From the NCBI GenBank assembly GCA_035555435.1, contig DATMGN010000047.1, positions 1 through 11,036 of the forward strand: a stretch of 11,036 nucleotides of DNA, in the 5' to 3' direction. Below the pieces are notes generated by a model, which was given only the letters and a program-made list of their open reading frames with translations, was not told the DNA's origin and made no database searches. This stretch comes from 73-13 sp035555435 (GTDB lineage Bacteria > Actinomycetota > Actinomycetes > Actinomycetales > Microbacteriaceae). Of the stretch, positions 1-5,825 are shown piece by piece; the first letter of the stretch is position 1, and each line of letters begins with the position of its first letter. Position numbers and translations under genes: made by a program.

Positions 1-1
1 G

Positions 2-826
2 CTCGTCCAGGTCGTCGACGCCCGTGACGCGCTCGCCGGGTGCGCGGTGCCCGCGCAGCTCGGCGGTGCGGCGGGGACGCTCTCGGCCCTCGCCGAGGAG
101 TTCGGTCCCGAGGCCGCCGAGCGCCTCCCGGTCGCGTTCGCGGCGGCGGCGGGGCTGCCGGCATCGGACGCACCGTGGCACACCCGGCGCACCGCGATCA
201 CGCGACTCGGCGACGCGCTCGTCGGCGCGAGCGATGCGCTCGGTCGCATCGCCGCCGACATCGCGACGCTGACCCGCACCGAGATCGGGGAGCTCGCCGA
301 GGGCGCGGGCGGCGGCTCCACCGCGATGCCGCAGAAGCGCAACCCGGTCCGCAGCGTGCTCATCCGGTCCGCCGCGCTCCGCGCGCCGCTGCTCGCCGCC
401 CAGTTGCACCTCGCCTCGGCGAACGCGATCGACGAGCGCCCCGACGGCGCCTGGCACTCCGAGTGGCCCTCCCTGCGCGAGCTGCTGCGGCTCACGCTCG
501 GGGCCGCGGCCCACGGCGCGGCACTCGCCGAAGGCCTCGAGGTGGACGAGGCCGCGGTCGCCCGCAACCTCGCCGTGACGGGCGGGCTCATCGTCTCGGA
601 GCGGCTCATCCCCGCGCTGCGGGGCCGGCTCGAGCCCGAGCAGGTGCGCGCGCTCGTGCGCCGCGCCGCCGCCGGCGAAGACCTCGCGGCGCTCCTCGCC
701 GCCGAGCCCGCGCTCGCCGGCGAGGACATCCCGGCGCTCCTCGACCCCGCGAACTACACCGGCCTCGCCCCCGCCCACGTCGACCGCGCCCTCGCCCGCG
801 TCGCTCCACCCTCGCGGGTCGAGTAG
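2..826 (+). CDS. pcaB: 3-carboxy-cis,cis-muconate cycloisomerase, 3' part (5' end outside window)
   Basis: The reading frame is open from the window edge to TAG at 824-826 and gives the last 274 residues of a fumarase/aspartase-superfamily lyase. PcaB converts 3-carboxy-cis,cis-muconate to 4-carboxymuconolactone in the cytoplasm, the second step of protocatechuate degradation. The superfamily signature is plain at 311-346 (GGSTAMPQKRNP, matching the GSSxMPxKxNP loop), and an upstream PAQLGGAAGT segment fits the central helices. Full PcaB proteins are about 350-450 residues, so the N-terminal part is missing only because the window starts inside the gene. The neighbours pcaD and pcaC carry out the next steps, which favours PcaB over adenylosuccinate or argininosuccinate lyase. 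The GTG at 47 lies inside the domain and is not the start. The stop codon sits inside a palindromic repeat (817-851). Confidence 0.9.
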   Translation, partial: LVQVVDARDALAGCAVPAQLGGAAGTLSALAEEFGPEAAERLPVAFAAAAGLPASDAPWHTRRTAITRLGDALVGASDALGRIAADIATLTRTEIGELAEGAGGGSTAMPQKRNPVRSVLIRSAALRAPLLAAQLHLASANAIDERPDGAWHSEWPSLRELLRLTLGAAAHGAALAEGLEVDEAAVARNLAVTGGLIVSERLIPALRGRLEPEQVRALVRRAAAGEDLAALLAAEPALAGEDIPALLDPANYTGLAPAHVDRALARVAPPSRVE

Positions 827-851
827 CCGCCGAAGGCGGCGTATCGCGACC
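817..851. repeat. REP-like palindromic element overlapping the pcaB stop codon
   Basis: GGTCGAGTAGCCGCC (817-831) is followed after a short GAAG-type turn by an arm ending GCGGCGTATCGCGACC. The outer GGTCG/CGACC and inner GCCGCC/GGCGGC segments pair, with a mismatched bulge between them. The look (GGTCGAGTAG...TATCG.GACC) resembles short dispersed intergenic palindromes I recall from Microbacteriaceae-like genomes. That link is from memory and only one clear copy is in this window. The element supplies the last codons and stop (GTC GAG TAG) of pcaB and lies 25 bp before pcaD, so its RNA hairpin could set mRNA stability or relative expression inside the operon. There is no T-run, so it is not a classical terminator. 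Confidence 0.55.
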
Positions 852-876
852 CCGAGCCCCACCCCGGAGAGCCCCA

Positions 877-1656
877 ATGCCCCACCCCACGATTGTCGCC
901 ACCGGCCACGCGTCCAACGAATCGGGCCCGCTGCTGCTGCTCGGGCCATCGCTCGGCTCCGACTGCGCGATCCTGTGGGAGCTCGTCGTCCCGGCGCTGC
1001 GCGACCGCTACCGGATCGTCAGCTGGGATCTGCCCGGTCACGGTCGCTCGCCCGCGACCACGACCGCGTTCTCCCTCGCCGACCTCGCGGAGGCCGTCGA
1101 CCGGCTCCGCGCCGAGCTCGGTGCGCAGAGCGCCTACCACGCGGGGGTCTCGATCGGCGGCGGCGTGAGCCTCGAGCTCGCGCTGCGCCACCCCGAGCGC
1201 TTCGATCGCGTCGCGCTCGTGTGCTCGAACTACCGCTTCGGCGGTGACGCCTGGCCCGCGGCGTGGCTCGAGCGGGCCGCGACGACGCGGGCGCAGTCGA
1301 CGTCGGCGCTCATCGCCGCGTCGGCGCAGCGCTGGTTCACGCCGGAGAGCATGGCGGCGCACGAGGACACCATCGGGCGTCTGCTGCACGCGCTGCAGGG
1401 GGCCAACGACGAGTCGTACGCGCTCGCCTGCGAGGCGCTCGCCGGCTTCGATCTGGAGTCCAGGCTCGGCGAGATCGGCGTCCCGGTCCTCGACGTGTGG
1501 GGCGAGCGCGACGAGACGGTGTCGCGCGAGTCGGCCGAGGCGCTCGTCGCCGCGGTCCCGGACTCGCGCCTCGTCGTCGTCCCCGATGCCGCCCACCTCG
1601 CGACCGTCGACCAGCCCGACGCCGTCGCGGCGGCGCTGCGCGAGTTCTTCGTCTGA
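877..1656 (+). CDS. pcaD: 3-oxoadipate enol-lactonase
   Basis: This is a 259-residue alpha/beta-hydrolase, the normal size for PcaD. It hydrolyses 3-oxoadipate enol-lactone to 3-oxoadipate. The oxyanion region (LGPSLGSDC, residues 22-30) precedes the WDLPGHGRS motif (50-58). The nucleophile elbow is GVSIGG with Ser92, the acid is Asp212 in VWGERDETV, and the base is His240 in DAAHLATVDQPD, so the catalytic triad is complete. The ATG at 877 is preceded by GGAGA at 866-870 with a 6-nt spacer. The gene lies between pcaB and pcaC, which carry out the two steps before it. Many actinobacteria (Streptomyces, Rhodococcus) carry pcaD and pcaC fused as pcaL; here they are separate genes 63 bp apart. 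General alpha/beta-hydrolases look alike, so the substrate is assigned mainly from context. Confidence 0.9.
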   Translation: MPHPTIVATGHASNESGPLLLLGPSLGSDCAILWELVVPALRDRYRIVSWDLPGHGRSPATTTAFSLADLAEAVDRLRAELGAQSAYHAGVSIGGGVSLELALRHPERFDRVALVCSNYRFGGDAWPAAWLERAATTRAQSTSALIAASAQRWFTPESMAAHEDTIGRLLHALQGANDESYALACEALAGFDLESRLGEIGVPVLDVWGERDETVSRESAEALVAAVPDSRLVVVPDAAHLATVDQPDAVAAALREFFV

Positions 1657-1664
1657 CGATCGCT

Positions 1665-1689
1665 GGTCGAGGCGGCGAGCCGTGCCGCC
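1665..1689. repeat. Small hairpin between pcaD and pcaC, possible decayed palindromic repeat
   Basis: GGCGGC (1671-1676) and GCCGCC (1684-1689) form a perfect 6-bp stem with a 7-nt loop. The segment begins GGTCGAG (1665-1671), the same opening as the palindrome at 817-851, so it may be a diverged copy of that element. It lies 8 bp after the pcaD stop and 30 bp before pcaC. No T-run follows. In DNA this GC-rich, a 6-bp stem could also arise by chance. Confidence 0.3.
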
Positions 1690-1719
1690 CCGAAGCCGGC
1701 CCACGAGAAAGGTCACACC

Positions 1720-2094
1720 ATGACTTCGGACGAGTCCCGCCGCGACGACGGGATGCGGGTGCGTCGCGCCGTGCTCGGCGACGAGCACGTCGACCGGGCG
1801 AACGCCGGCATCACGCCGATGACCGCCGACTTCCAGGACTTCATCACGCGCACCGCGTGGGGCGACGTGTGGTCGCGCCCGGGGCTCGCCCGTCGCGACC
1901 GCAGCATCGCGGTCATCACGGCACTCATCACGGCCGGCAACTTCGAGGAGGTGCCGATGCACTACCGCGCGGCGATCCGCAACGGCCTGAGCCGCGACGA
2001 GATCGTCGAGGTGGTGCTCCAGTCGGCCATCTACGCGGGCGTGCCCCGCGCAAACCACGCCTTCAAGCTCCTGGAGCAGACGCTCGGCGACTGA
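1720..2094 (+). CDS. pcaC: 4-carboxymuconolactone decarboxylase
   Basis: This 124-residue protein of the carboxymuconolactone decarboxylase (AhpD-like) family is close to the usual size of a stand-alone PcaC. It decarboxylates 4-carboxymuconolactone to 3-oxoadipate enol-lactone, the substrate of PcaD. Family landmarks are the FITRTAWGDVWSRPGL segment, RDRSIAVITALITAGNFEE, the MHYRAAIRNGLSRDEIVEVVLQ helix pair and AIYAGVPRANHAF. There is no CxxC pair, so it is not an AhpD peroxidase. The ATG at 1720 has GAAAGG at 1707-1712 as ribosome binding site, spaced 7 nt. It is the last gene of the first pca block and ends 12 bp from the convergent SRPBCC gene. No strong terminator is visible in that gap. 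Confidence 0.92.
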   Translation: MTSDESRRDDGMRVRRAVLGDEHVDRANAGITPMTADFQDFITRTAWGDVWSRPGLARRDRSIAVITALITAGNFEEVPMHYRAAIRNGLSRDEIVEVVLQSAIYAGVPRANHAFKLLEQTLGD

Positions 2095-2106
2095 CCCGTC
2101 CCGAGA

Positions 2107-2598
2107 TCAGCCCTCCGCCGCGAGGATCGCGTCGATCTGGCCGAGCGAGGCTCTCGCACCCGCTTCGACGCCCATGCCGAGGATGCTCTCGAGCGCCTCG
2201 CGGGAGGAGAACGCGGTGCGATTGGTCATGCGGGTTCCGCCCCGGATCGCCTCGAAGGTCACGGTCGCAACGGTCGGGGGAGCGAAGTCGGCCGGCGAGC
2301 CGTCCGCGTTGGCCCAGCCGTCGCGGAAGACGAGACGGTTCGGCGGTTCGAGGCTGATGATCTCCCACCATCCGCGGGACTTCTCGCCGTCCGGGCCGGT
2401 CATCTCGTAGAACGCACCGCCGCCCTCGCGGAAGTCGTGCCGAATGAAGGTCGCGGGCCACTCCGGCGGGCCCCACCAGCGTTCCGTCTGGCGCGGGTCG
2501 GACCAGAGGCGCCAGATGCGCTCGGGCGGCGCGGCGAACTCGGCGACGACGGTCATGGTGAGGGCGTCGAGGTCGTGCGAGACATCGGTGACGGGCAT
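2107..2598 (-). CDS. AHSA1/SRPBCC-domain protein
   Basis: This 163-residue protein belongs to the Activator of Hsp90 ATPase homolog 1-like (SRPBCC, START-like) superfamily. The family hallmarks appear in order: APPERIWRLWSDPRQTERWW (helix-grip start), WPATF.RHDFREGGGAFYEM, GWWEIISLEPPNRLVF, and ATVTFEAIRGGTRMTNRTAF, ending in a long C-terminal helix. The fold makes a hydrophobic pocket, but no substrate can be named from the sequence. No signal peptide or membrane segment is present. The ATG at 2598 follows GGAG with a 6-nt spacer, placed in the end of the ArsR gene. The two genes are 2 bp apart (TGA CC ATG), so they form one translationally close unit. ArsR-AHSA1 pairs are common in actinobacteria, with the ArsR protein usually taken as the local repressor. 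A link to protocatechuate metabolism is not shown. Confidence 0.85.
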   Translation of the reverse strand: MPVTDVSHDLDALTMTVVAEFAAPPERIWRLWSDPRQTERWWGPPEWPATFIRHDFREGGGAFYEMTGPDGEKSRGWWEIISLEPPNRLVFRDGWANADGSPADFAPPTVATVTFEAIRGGTRMTNRTAFSSREALESILGMGVEAGARASLGQIDAILAAEG

Positions 2599-2600
2599 GG

Positions 2601-2948
2601 TCAACTCCGTTCGGCGAGGATCGCGTCCATTCGTTGGATCCGGCCGCGCCAGAGGGCCTCGTACTCGTCGAGGAGCGCACGGGCGCGGTCGATGATGTCG
2701 ATAACGGGGGCGACGAACTGCTCGCGCCCGCGCCGCTGCTTGCGGACGAGTCCCGCGCGGTCGAGCACCGCGACGTGCTTCTGCACGGCCGCGAAGCTCA
2801 TGTCGTATCGGACGGCGAGGTCGGTCAGGTTCTGCTCGCGACCGATGACGCGCCGCACGATGTCGCGGCGCGTGCGATCTGCGAGGGCTTGGAAGATCCG
2901 GTCGATCTCGGCGCCCGGCGGGGTGTCGCCCTTCATATGTACAACCAT
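2601..2948 (-). CDS. ArsR-family transcriptional regulator paired with the SRPBCC gene
   Basis: This is a 115-residue winged-helix repressor. After DRIFQALADRTRRDIVRRV (15-34) comes the helix-turn-helix (about 41-63: LTDLAVRYDMSFAAVQKHVAVLD) and the wing AGLVRKQRRGREQFV. The protein has no cysteine, so the metal site of ArsR/SmtB sensors is absent and the signal is probably not a heavy metal. Two starts are possible: ATG at 2948, or ATG at 2936 four codons later. Neither has a Shine-Dalgarno sequence. A -35/-10 pair (TTGCGA, 17 bp, TAACAT at 2957-2962) places the transcript start at or 1-2 nt before 2948, so I chose 2948 as a leaderless start. A CAACCA-TT-TGGTTG palindrome covers that start codon, a good position for autorepression. 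The downstream SRPBCC gene is 2 bp away. Confidence 0.85.
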   Translation of the reverse strand: MVVHMKGDTPPGAEIDRIFQALADRTRRDIVRRVIGREQNLTDLAVRYDMSFAAVQKHVAVLDRAGLVRKQRRGREQFVAPVIDIIDRARALLDEYEALWRGRIQRMDAILAERS

Positions 2949-2955
2949 TTGGTTG
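2942..2955. promoter_or_regulatory. Palindromic operator candidate over the arsR start codon
   Basis: CAACCA (2942-2947) and TGGTTG (2950-2955) are perfect inverted arms around TT. The ATG of the ArsR gene (2946-2948 on the - strand) lies inside the palindrome and the -10 box ends 2 bp beyond it. A dimeric ArsR repressor bound here would cover the transcription start. The arms are AT-richer than the surroundings, so chance is less likely than for a GC-only repeat. CAACC-n-GGTTG operators are known to me from other ArsR-SRPBCC units; that comparison is from memory. Confidence 0.6.
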
Positions 2956-2956
2956 C

Positions 2957-2985
2957 ATGTTAGAACGCGATGACGCCGATCGCAA
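2957..2985 (-). promoter_or_regulatory. Promoter of the arsR-SRPBCC unit
   Basis: On the - strand, TTGCGA (2985-2980) and TAACAT (2962-2957) are separated by exactly 17 bp, each matching 4 of 6 bases of the sigma-70-type consensus. The start codon lies 8 nt beyond the -10 box, which predicts a leader of only 0-2 nt. Confidence 0.5.
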
Positions 2986-2989
2986 GCAC

Positions 2990-3018
2990 TGGATGTGCGG
3001 CGGCGAGCGGCGTAGCAT
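2990..3018 (+). promoter_or_regulatory. Weak candidate promoter for pcaIJF
   Basis: TGGATG (2990-2995) and TAGCAT (3013-3018) are 17 bp apart. The -35 match is poor (3 of 6) and the -10 fair (4 of 6). Transcription would begin near 3025, giving a leader of about 50 nt that contains the inverted-repeat boxes at 3022-3055. Other -10 choices in this region are possible. Confidence 0.3.
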
Positions 3019-3021
3019 GAT

Positions 3022-3055
3022 GTTTGCGATACGAACGTCCGTTCGCAGAGCGAAC
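3022..3055 (+). promoter_or_regulatory. Pair of inverted-repeat boxes before pcaI, candidate PcaR operator
   Basis: GTTCGCAGAGCGAAC (3041-3055) is a perfect inverted repeat with 6-bp arms and an AGA centre. A second 15-mer, GTTTGCGATACGAAC (3022-3036), shares 10 of 15 positions and lies 19 bp upstream. Between them CGAACG-TC-CGTTCG (3032-3045) forms a further perfect palindrome, so three GTTCG/CGAAC units alternate in orientation. IclR-family regulators often bind such boxes, and the Pseudomonas putida PcaR box as I recall it (GTTCGATAATCGCAC) has the same 15-bp frame. An IclR gene ends this operon at 5826-6476, which makes it the obvious binder. A role for the divergent ArsR protein cannot be excluded. 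Confidence 0.6.
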
Positions 3056-3074
3056 AAGTGGGAATGGAGCGCGC

Positions 3075-3878
3075 GTGATCGACAAGGTCTGCGGAGACAT
3101 CGACGAGGCCATCGCCGACATCGGCGACGGCGCGACCATCATGATCGGCGGCTTCGGCCGGGCAGGTCAGCCGGTCGACCTCATCGAGGCCCTCATCCGT
3201 CACGGCGCGCGCGACCTCACGATCGTGAGCAACAACGCGGGCAACGGCGACGTCGGCCTCGCGGCGCTCCTCGCGTCCAAGCGAGTCCGCAAGATCATCT
3301 GCTCCTTCCCCCGACAGAACGACTCGTGGGTCTTCGACGGGCTCTACCGGGCGGGGGAGATCGAGCTCGAGCTCGTGCCGCAGGGCAATCTCGTCGAGCG
3401 GATCCGTGCGGCCGGTGCCGGGATCCCGGCGTTCTACACGCCGACCGGTGCCGGGACCGACCTCTACGCGGACGCCGAGATGCGCGAGTTCGGGGGCCGC
3501 GAGTACGTCCTCGTCGAGGCGCTGCCCGCCGACTTCGCGCTCATCCAGGGCTACCGCGCCGATCGGCTCGGCAACGTCCAGTACCGCAAGACCGCCCGCA
3601 ACTTCGGCCCGCCCATGGCGACCGCCGCCACGACGACGATCGTCCAGGTCGACGAGGTCGTCCCGGTCGGAGCGCTCGACCCCGAGTCGATCCCGACCCC
3701 GGGCATCTTCATCGATCGGGTGATCGAGGTCGGATGGCGCGACTGGACGCCGGGCGGTGACTTCGCCGGCGGGCGCGTCGACGTCAACGGCGAGCCGGTC
3801 GAGGACGGCGTCGACCCGGCGGTCGGCGAGACGAAGGCGACCGAGGGCAAGCCCTCCGGCGTGGAAGGAGTCCGCTGA
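3075..3878 (+). CDS. pcaI: 3-oxoadipate CoA-transferase subunit A
   Basis: This 267-residue protein is a family I CoA-transferase alpha subunit. With PcaJ it moves CoA from succinyl-CoA to 3-oxoadipate. The family signature DGATIMIGGFGRAGQP spans about residues 18-33, with GGF at 25-27. Further conserved parts are LTIVSNNAGNGDVGLAALL, IPAFYTPTGAGTDL and ALPADFALIQGYRADRLGN. Other alpha subunits are roughly 220-250 residues; here a Gly/Glu/Asp-rich, poorly conserved-looking tail of about 45 residues follows RDWTPGG (from about 223). The GTG at 3075 has TGGAG (3065-3069) as ribosome binding site with a 5-nt spacer. Upstream in-frame TTG at 3024 would put coding sequence over the operator-like boxes and lacks such a site. 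The stop is 1 bp before the pcaJ start. Acetoacetate or glutaconate substrates are possible for the family, but pcaF and the pca block favour 3-oxoadipate. Confidence 0.92.
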   Translation: MIDKVCGDIDEAIADIGDGATIMIGGFGRAGQPVDLIEALIRHGARDLTIVSNNAGNGDVGLAALLASKRVRKIICSFPRQNDSWVFDGLYRAGEIELELVPQGNLVERIRAAGAGIPAFYTPTGAGTDLYADAEMREFGGREYVLVEALPADFALIQGYRADRLGNVQYRKTARNFGPPMATAATTTIVQVDEVVPVGALDPESIPTPGIFIDRVIEVGWRDWTPGGDFAGGRVDVNGEPVEDGVDPAVGETKATEGKPSGVEGVR

Positions 3879-3879
3879 G

Positions 3880-4530
3880 ATGGCGACCAGGATCAGCCGC
3901 GGCGAGCTCGCCGCACGCCTTGCGGCGGACATTCCCGACGGGGCATACGTCAACCTCGGCATCGGCGCGCCGACGCTCGTCGCCGACCACATCCCCGAGG
4001 GCCGCGAGATCAACCTGCACACCGAGAACGGCATGCTCCGGATGGGCCCCGCGCCCGATGCGGTGAACGTCGATCCCGACCTCATCAACGCCGGCAAGCA
4101 GGCCGTGACCGAGCTGCCCGGTGCCTCCTTCTTCAACCAGGCCGAGTCGTTCGGCATCATGCGCGGCGGTCACCTCGACGTCTGCGTGCTCGGTGCCTTC
4201 GAGGTGTCTCAAGCCGGGGACCTCGCGAACTGGTCGACGGGCGAGCCCGGCTCGATCCCCGCGGTCGGCGGCGCGATGGACCTCGCGATCGGCGCGAAGC
4301 AGGTCTACGTGATGACCGATCTGCTGACGCGCGACGGCCGCCCGAAGCTCGTCGCTGCCTGCGCCTACCCGCTCACGGGCCGACGCTGCGTCTCGCGCGT
4401 CTACACCGACCACGCCGTGTTCGACGTCACGCCCGAGGGCTTCGCGGTCATCGAGACGTTCGGCGACACGAGCGTCGCGGAGCTCCATGAGCTGCTCGGG
4501 CTCCGCCTCATCGACCGGACCACCGTCTAG
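3880..4530 (+). CDS. pcaJ: 3-oxoadipate CoA-transferase subunit B
   Basis: This 216-residue beta subunit is the partner of PcaI and has the usual length. The catalytic glutamate, which carries the CoA thioester during the ping-pong reaction, is Glu49 in LHTENGML; many relatives have SENG, and the Ser-to-Thr change is conservative. Other family parts are YVNLGIGAPTLVADHIPEG, SFFNQAESFGIMRGGHLDV, LGAFEVSQAGDLANWSTG and MTDLLTRDGRPKLV. The ATG at 3880 starts 1 bp after the pcaI stop and has a strong GGAAGGAG site at 3863-3870, inside the end of pcaI, with a 9-nt spacer. The two subunits are therefore made from one message and probably in similar amounts. pcaF follows after 12 bp. Confidence 0.94.
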   Translation: MATRISRGELAARLAADIPDGAYVNLGIGAPTLVADHIPEGREINLHTENGMLRMGPAPDAVNVDPDLINAGKQAVTELPGASFFNQAESFGIMRGGHLDVCVLGAFEVSQAGDLANWSTGEPGSIPAVGGAMDLAIGAKQVYVMTDLLTRDGRPKLVAACAYPLTGRRCVSRVYTDHAVFDVTPEGFAVIETFGDTSVAELHELLGLRLIDRTTV

Positions 4531-4542
4531 GAGCAGCACGAC

Positions 4543-5718
4543 ATGACCGCTTCATACGTCTACGACGCCGTTCGCACCCCGTTCGGGCGCGCGGGCGGCG
4601 CACTGTCCGGCGTTCGTCCCGATGACCTCGCCGCCGTCGTCATGAAGGCGATCGTCGATCGCACCGGCATCGACCCGGCGCGCATCGAGGACGTCATCTT
4701 CGGCGACGCGAATCAGGCGGGGGAGGACAACCGCAACGTCGCGCGCTTCGGCGCGCTGCTCGCGGGCTACCCGACGACCGTGACGGGCGTCACCGTCAAC
4801 CGGCTCTGCGGCTCGTCGCTCGAGGCCGTGTTCCAGGGCTCGCGCGCGATCGAGGCGGGCGACGCCGACGTGATCCTGGCGGGCGGCGTCGAGTCGATGA
4901 GCCGCGCGCCGTTCATCGTGGAGAAGTCCGCGAAAGGCTGGCCCGCCGTCGGCAACCAGACGATGTGGAACACGTCGATCGGCTGGCGCATGACGAACCC
5001 GAGCCTGCCGAAGGGGTGGACGATCTCCAACGGCGAGTCCGCGGAGAAGATCGCCAGCCTCTACGGCATCTCCCGCGACGCGCAGGACGAGTTCGCCGTG
5101 CGCTCGCACCGCAACGCGGCGGCCGCCTGGGCGGCGGGGGTCTACGACGGCGAGATCGTCCAGCTTGAGGGCTTCGAGCTCGCGCGCGACGAGGGCATCC
5201 GCGACGACACCTCGATGGAGGCGCTCGCCCGGCTCAAGCCGCTCTTCGCGTCCGCCGGCGAAGGTACCGTCACGGCCGGCAACGCCTCACCGATCAACGA
5301 CGGCGCCTCGGCGGTCCTCATCGGCGGAGAGCACGCGATCGACGCGGAGCCGCTCGCCCGCATCACGGGACGTGGCTGGTTCGGCAACGACCCCGATCTC
5401 TTCCCCGTCGCACCGATCGAGGCGGCGAATCGCGCCCTCGCCCGGGCGGGTCGCACCTGGGCCGACGTCGACCTCGTCGAGCTCAACGAGGCGTTCTCCT
5501 CGCAGTCCCTCGCCTGCATCCGCGGCTGGGACGGCCTCGACCCCGAGAAGGTCAACGTCCACGGCGGCGCCCTCGCGATCGGCCACCCGCTCGGCGCGTC
5601 CGGCGGTCGGATCGTCGGCCACGCGGCGCACGAGCTCGCGAGGCGCGGTGGCGGCGTAGCGGTCGCCGCGCTCTGCATCGGCGTCGGCCAGGGCCTCGCC
5701 ATCGTCCTCGAGCGGTAG
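4543..5718 (+). CDS. pcaF: 3-oxoadipyl-CoA thiolase
   Basis: This 391-residue thiolase catalyses the last pathway step: 3-oxoadipyl-CoA plus CoA gives succinyl-CoA and acetyl-CoA. All catalytic elements are present. The acyl-accepting Cys89 is in VNRLCGSSLEA, the NEAF motif precedes SSQSLACIRG, His348 is in GGALAIGHPLGASG, and the second active-site Cys378 is in ALCIGVGQG. Length and motif spacing match the PcaF/PaaJ group. The C-terminal motif GALAIGHPLGASGGRI is complete. The ATG at 4543 has GGAG at 4530-4533 overlapping the pcaJ stop, with a 9-nt spacer. An acetyl-CoA acetyltransferase would look similar; position after pcaIJ decides the name. The succinyl-CoA made here also supplies the CoA donor for PcaIJ. 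Confidence 0.94.
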   Translation: MTASYVYDAVRTPFGRAGGALSGVRPDDLAAVVMKAIVDRTGIDPARIEDVIFGDANQAGEDNRNVARFGALLAGYPTTVTGVTVNRLCGSSLEAVFQGSRAIEAGDADVILAGGVESMSRAPFIVEKSAKGWPAVGNQTMWNTSIGWRMTNPSLPKGWTISNGESAEKIASLYGISRDAQDEFAVRSHRNAAAAWAAGVYDGEIVQLEGFELARDEGIRDDTSMEALARLKPLFASAGEGTVTAGNASPINDGASAVLIGGEHAIDAEPLARITGRGWFGNDPDLFPVAPIEAANRALARAGRTWADVDLVELNEAFSSQSLACIRGWDGLDPEKVNVHGGALAIGHPLGASGGRIVGHAAHELARRGGGVAVAALCIGVGQGLAIVLER

Positions 5719-5754
5719 CGCGACGTGAGCGAGCGGAGGGTGTTCGTGCGAGAC

Positions 5755-5783
5755 GAGGGCTCTCGGGAGGAAATCGCCCTCCC
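5755..5783. other. Hairpin-forming segment between pcaF and pcaR
   Basis: Two alternative stems can form: GAGGGC (5755-5760) with GCCCTC (5776-5781), or GGGAGG (5765-5770) with CCTCCC (5778-5783). They are mutually exclusive. A short CTTTG follows at 5791-5795, so a weak terminator or attenuator between pcaF and pcaR is conceivable. A lone GTTCG half-site lies at 5742-5746, without a convincing second arm. No clear -35/-10 pair was found in the 107-bp gap, so pcaR may be read through from pcaF. Confidence 0.25.
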
Positions 5784-5825
5784 CTCGGGCCTTTGTCCTC
5801 GGCTCAGCCCGCGGAGGAGTGCACT

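Noticed and set aside
40..876. Upstream extension of the pcaD frame toward 40
   Set aside because: The extension is Arg/Pro-rich shadow sequence over pcaB; the ATG at 877 has a good ribosome binding site and begins the alpha/beta-hydrolase domain.
754..2058. 434-residue - strand open frame opposite pcaD and pcaC
   Set aside because: Composition is that of a shadow frame and both + strand genes have intact catalytic motifs.
2085..2105. Possible bidirectional terminator between pcaC and the SRPBCC gene
   Set aside because: Only a 5-bp CTCGG/CCGAG stem without T-run, partly inside coding sequence.
2949..4160. Long - strand open frame extending the ArsR protein to about 519 residues
   Set aside because: It runs antisense to pcaI and pcaJ, has no family sequence, and the arsR promoter and start at 2948 explain the gene.
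3784..4539. 251-residue - strand open frame
   Set aside because: It is antisense to pcaJ, which has complete CoA-transferase motifs; no ribosome binding site or domain was seen.
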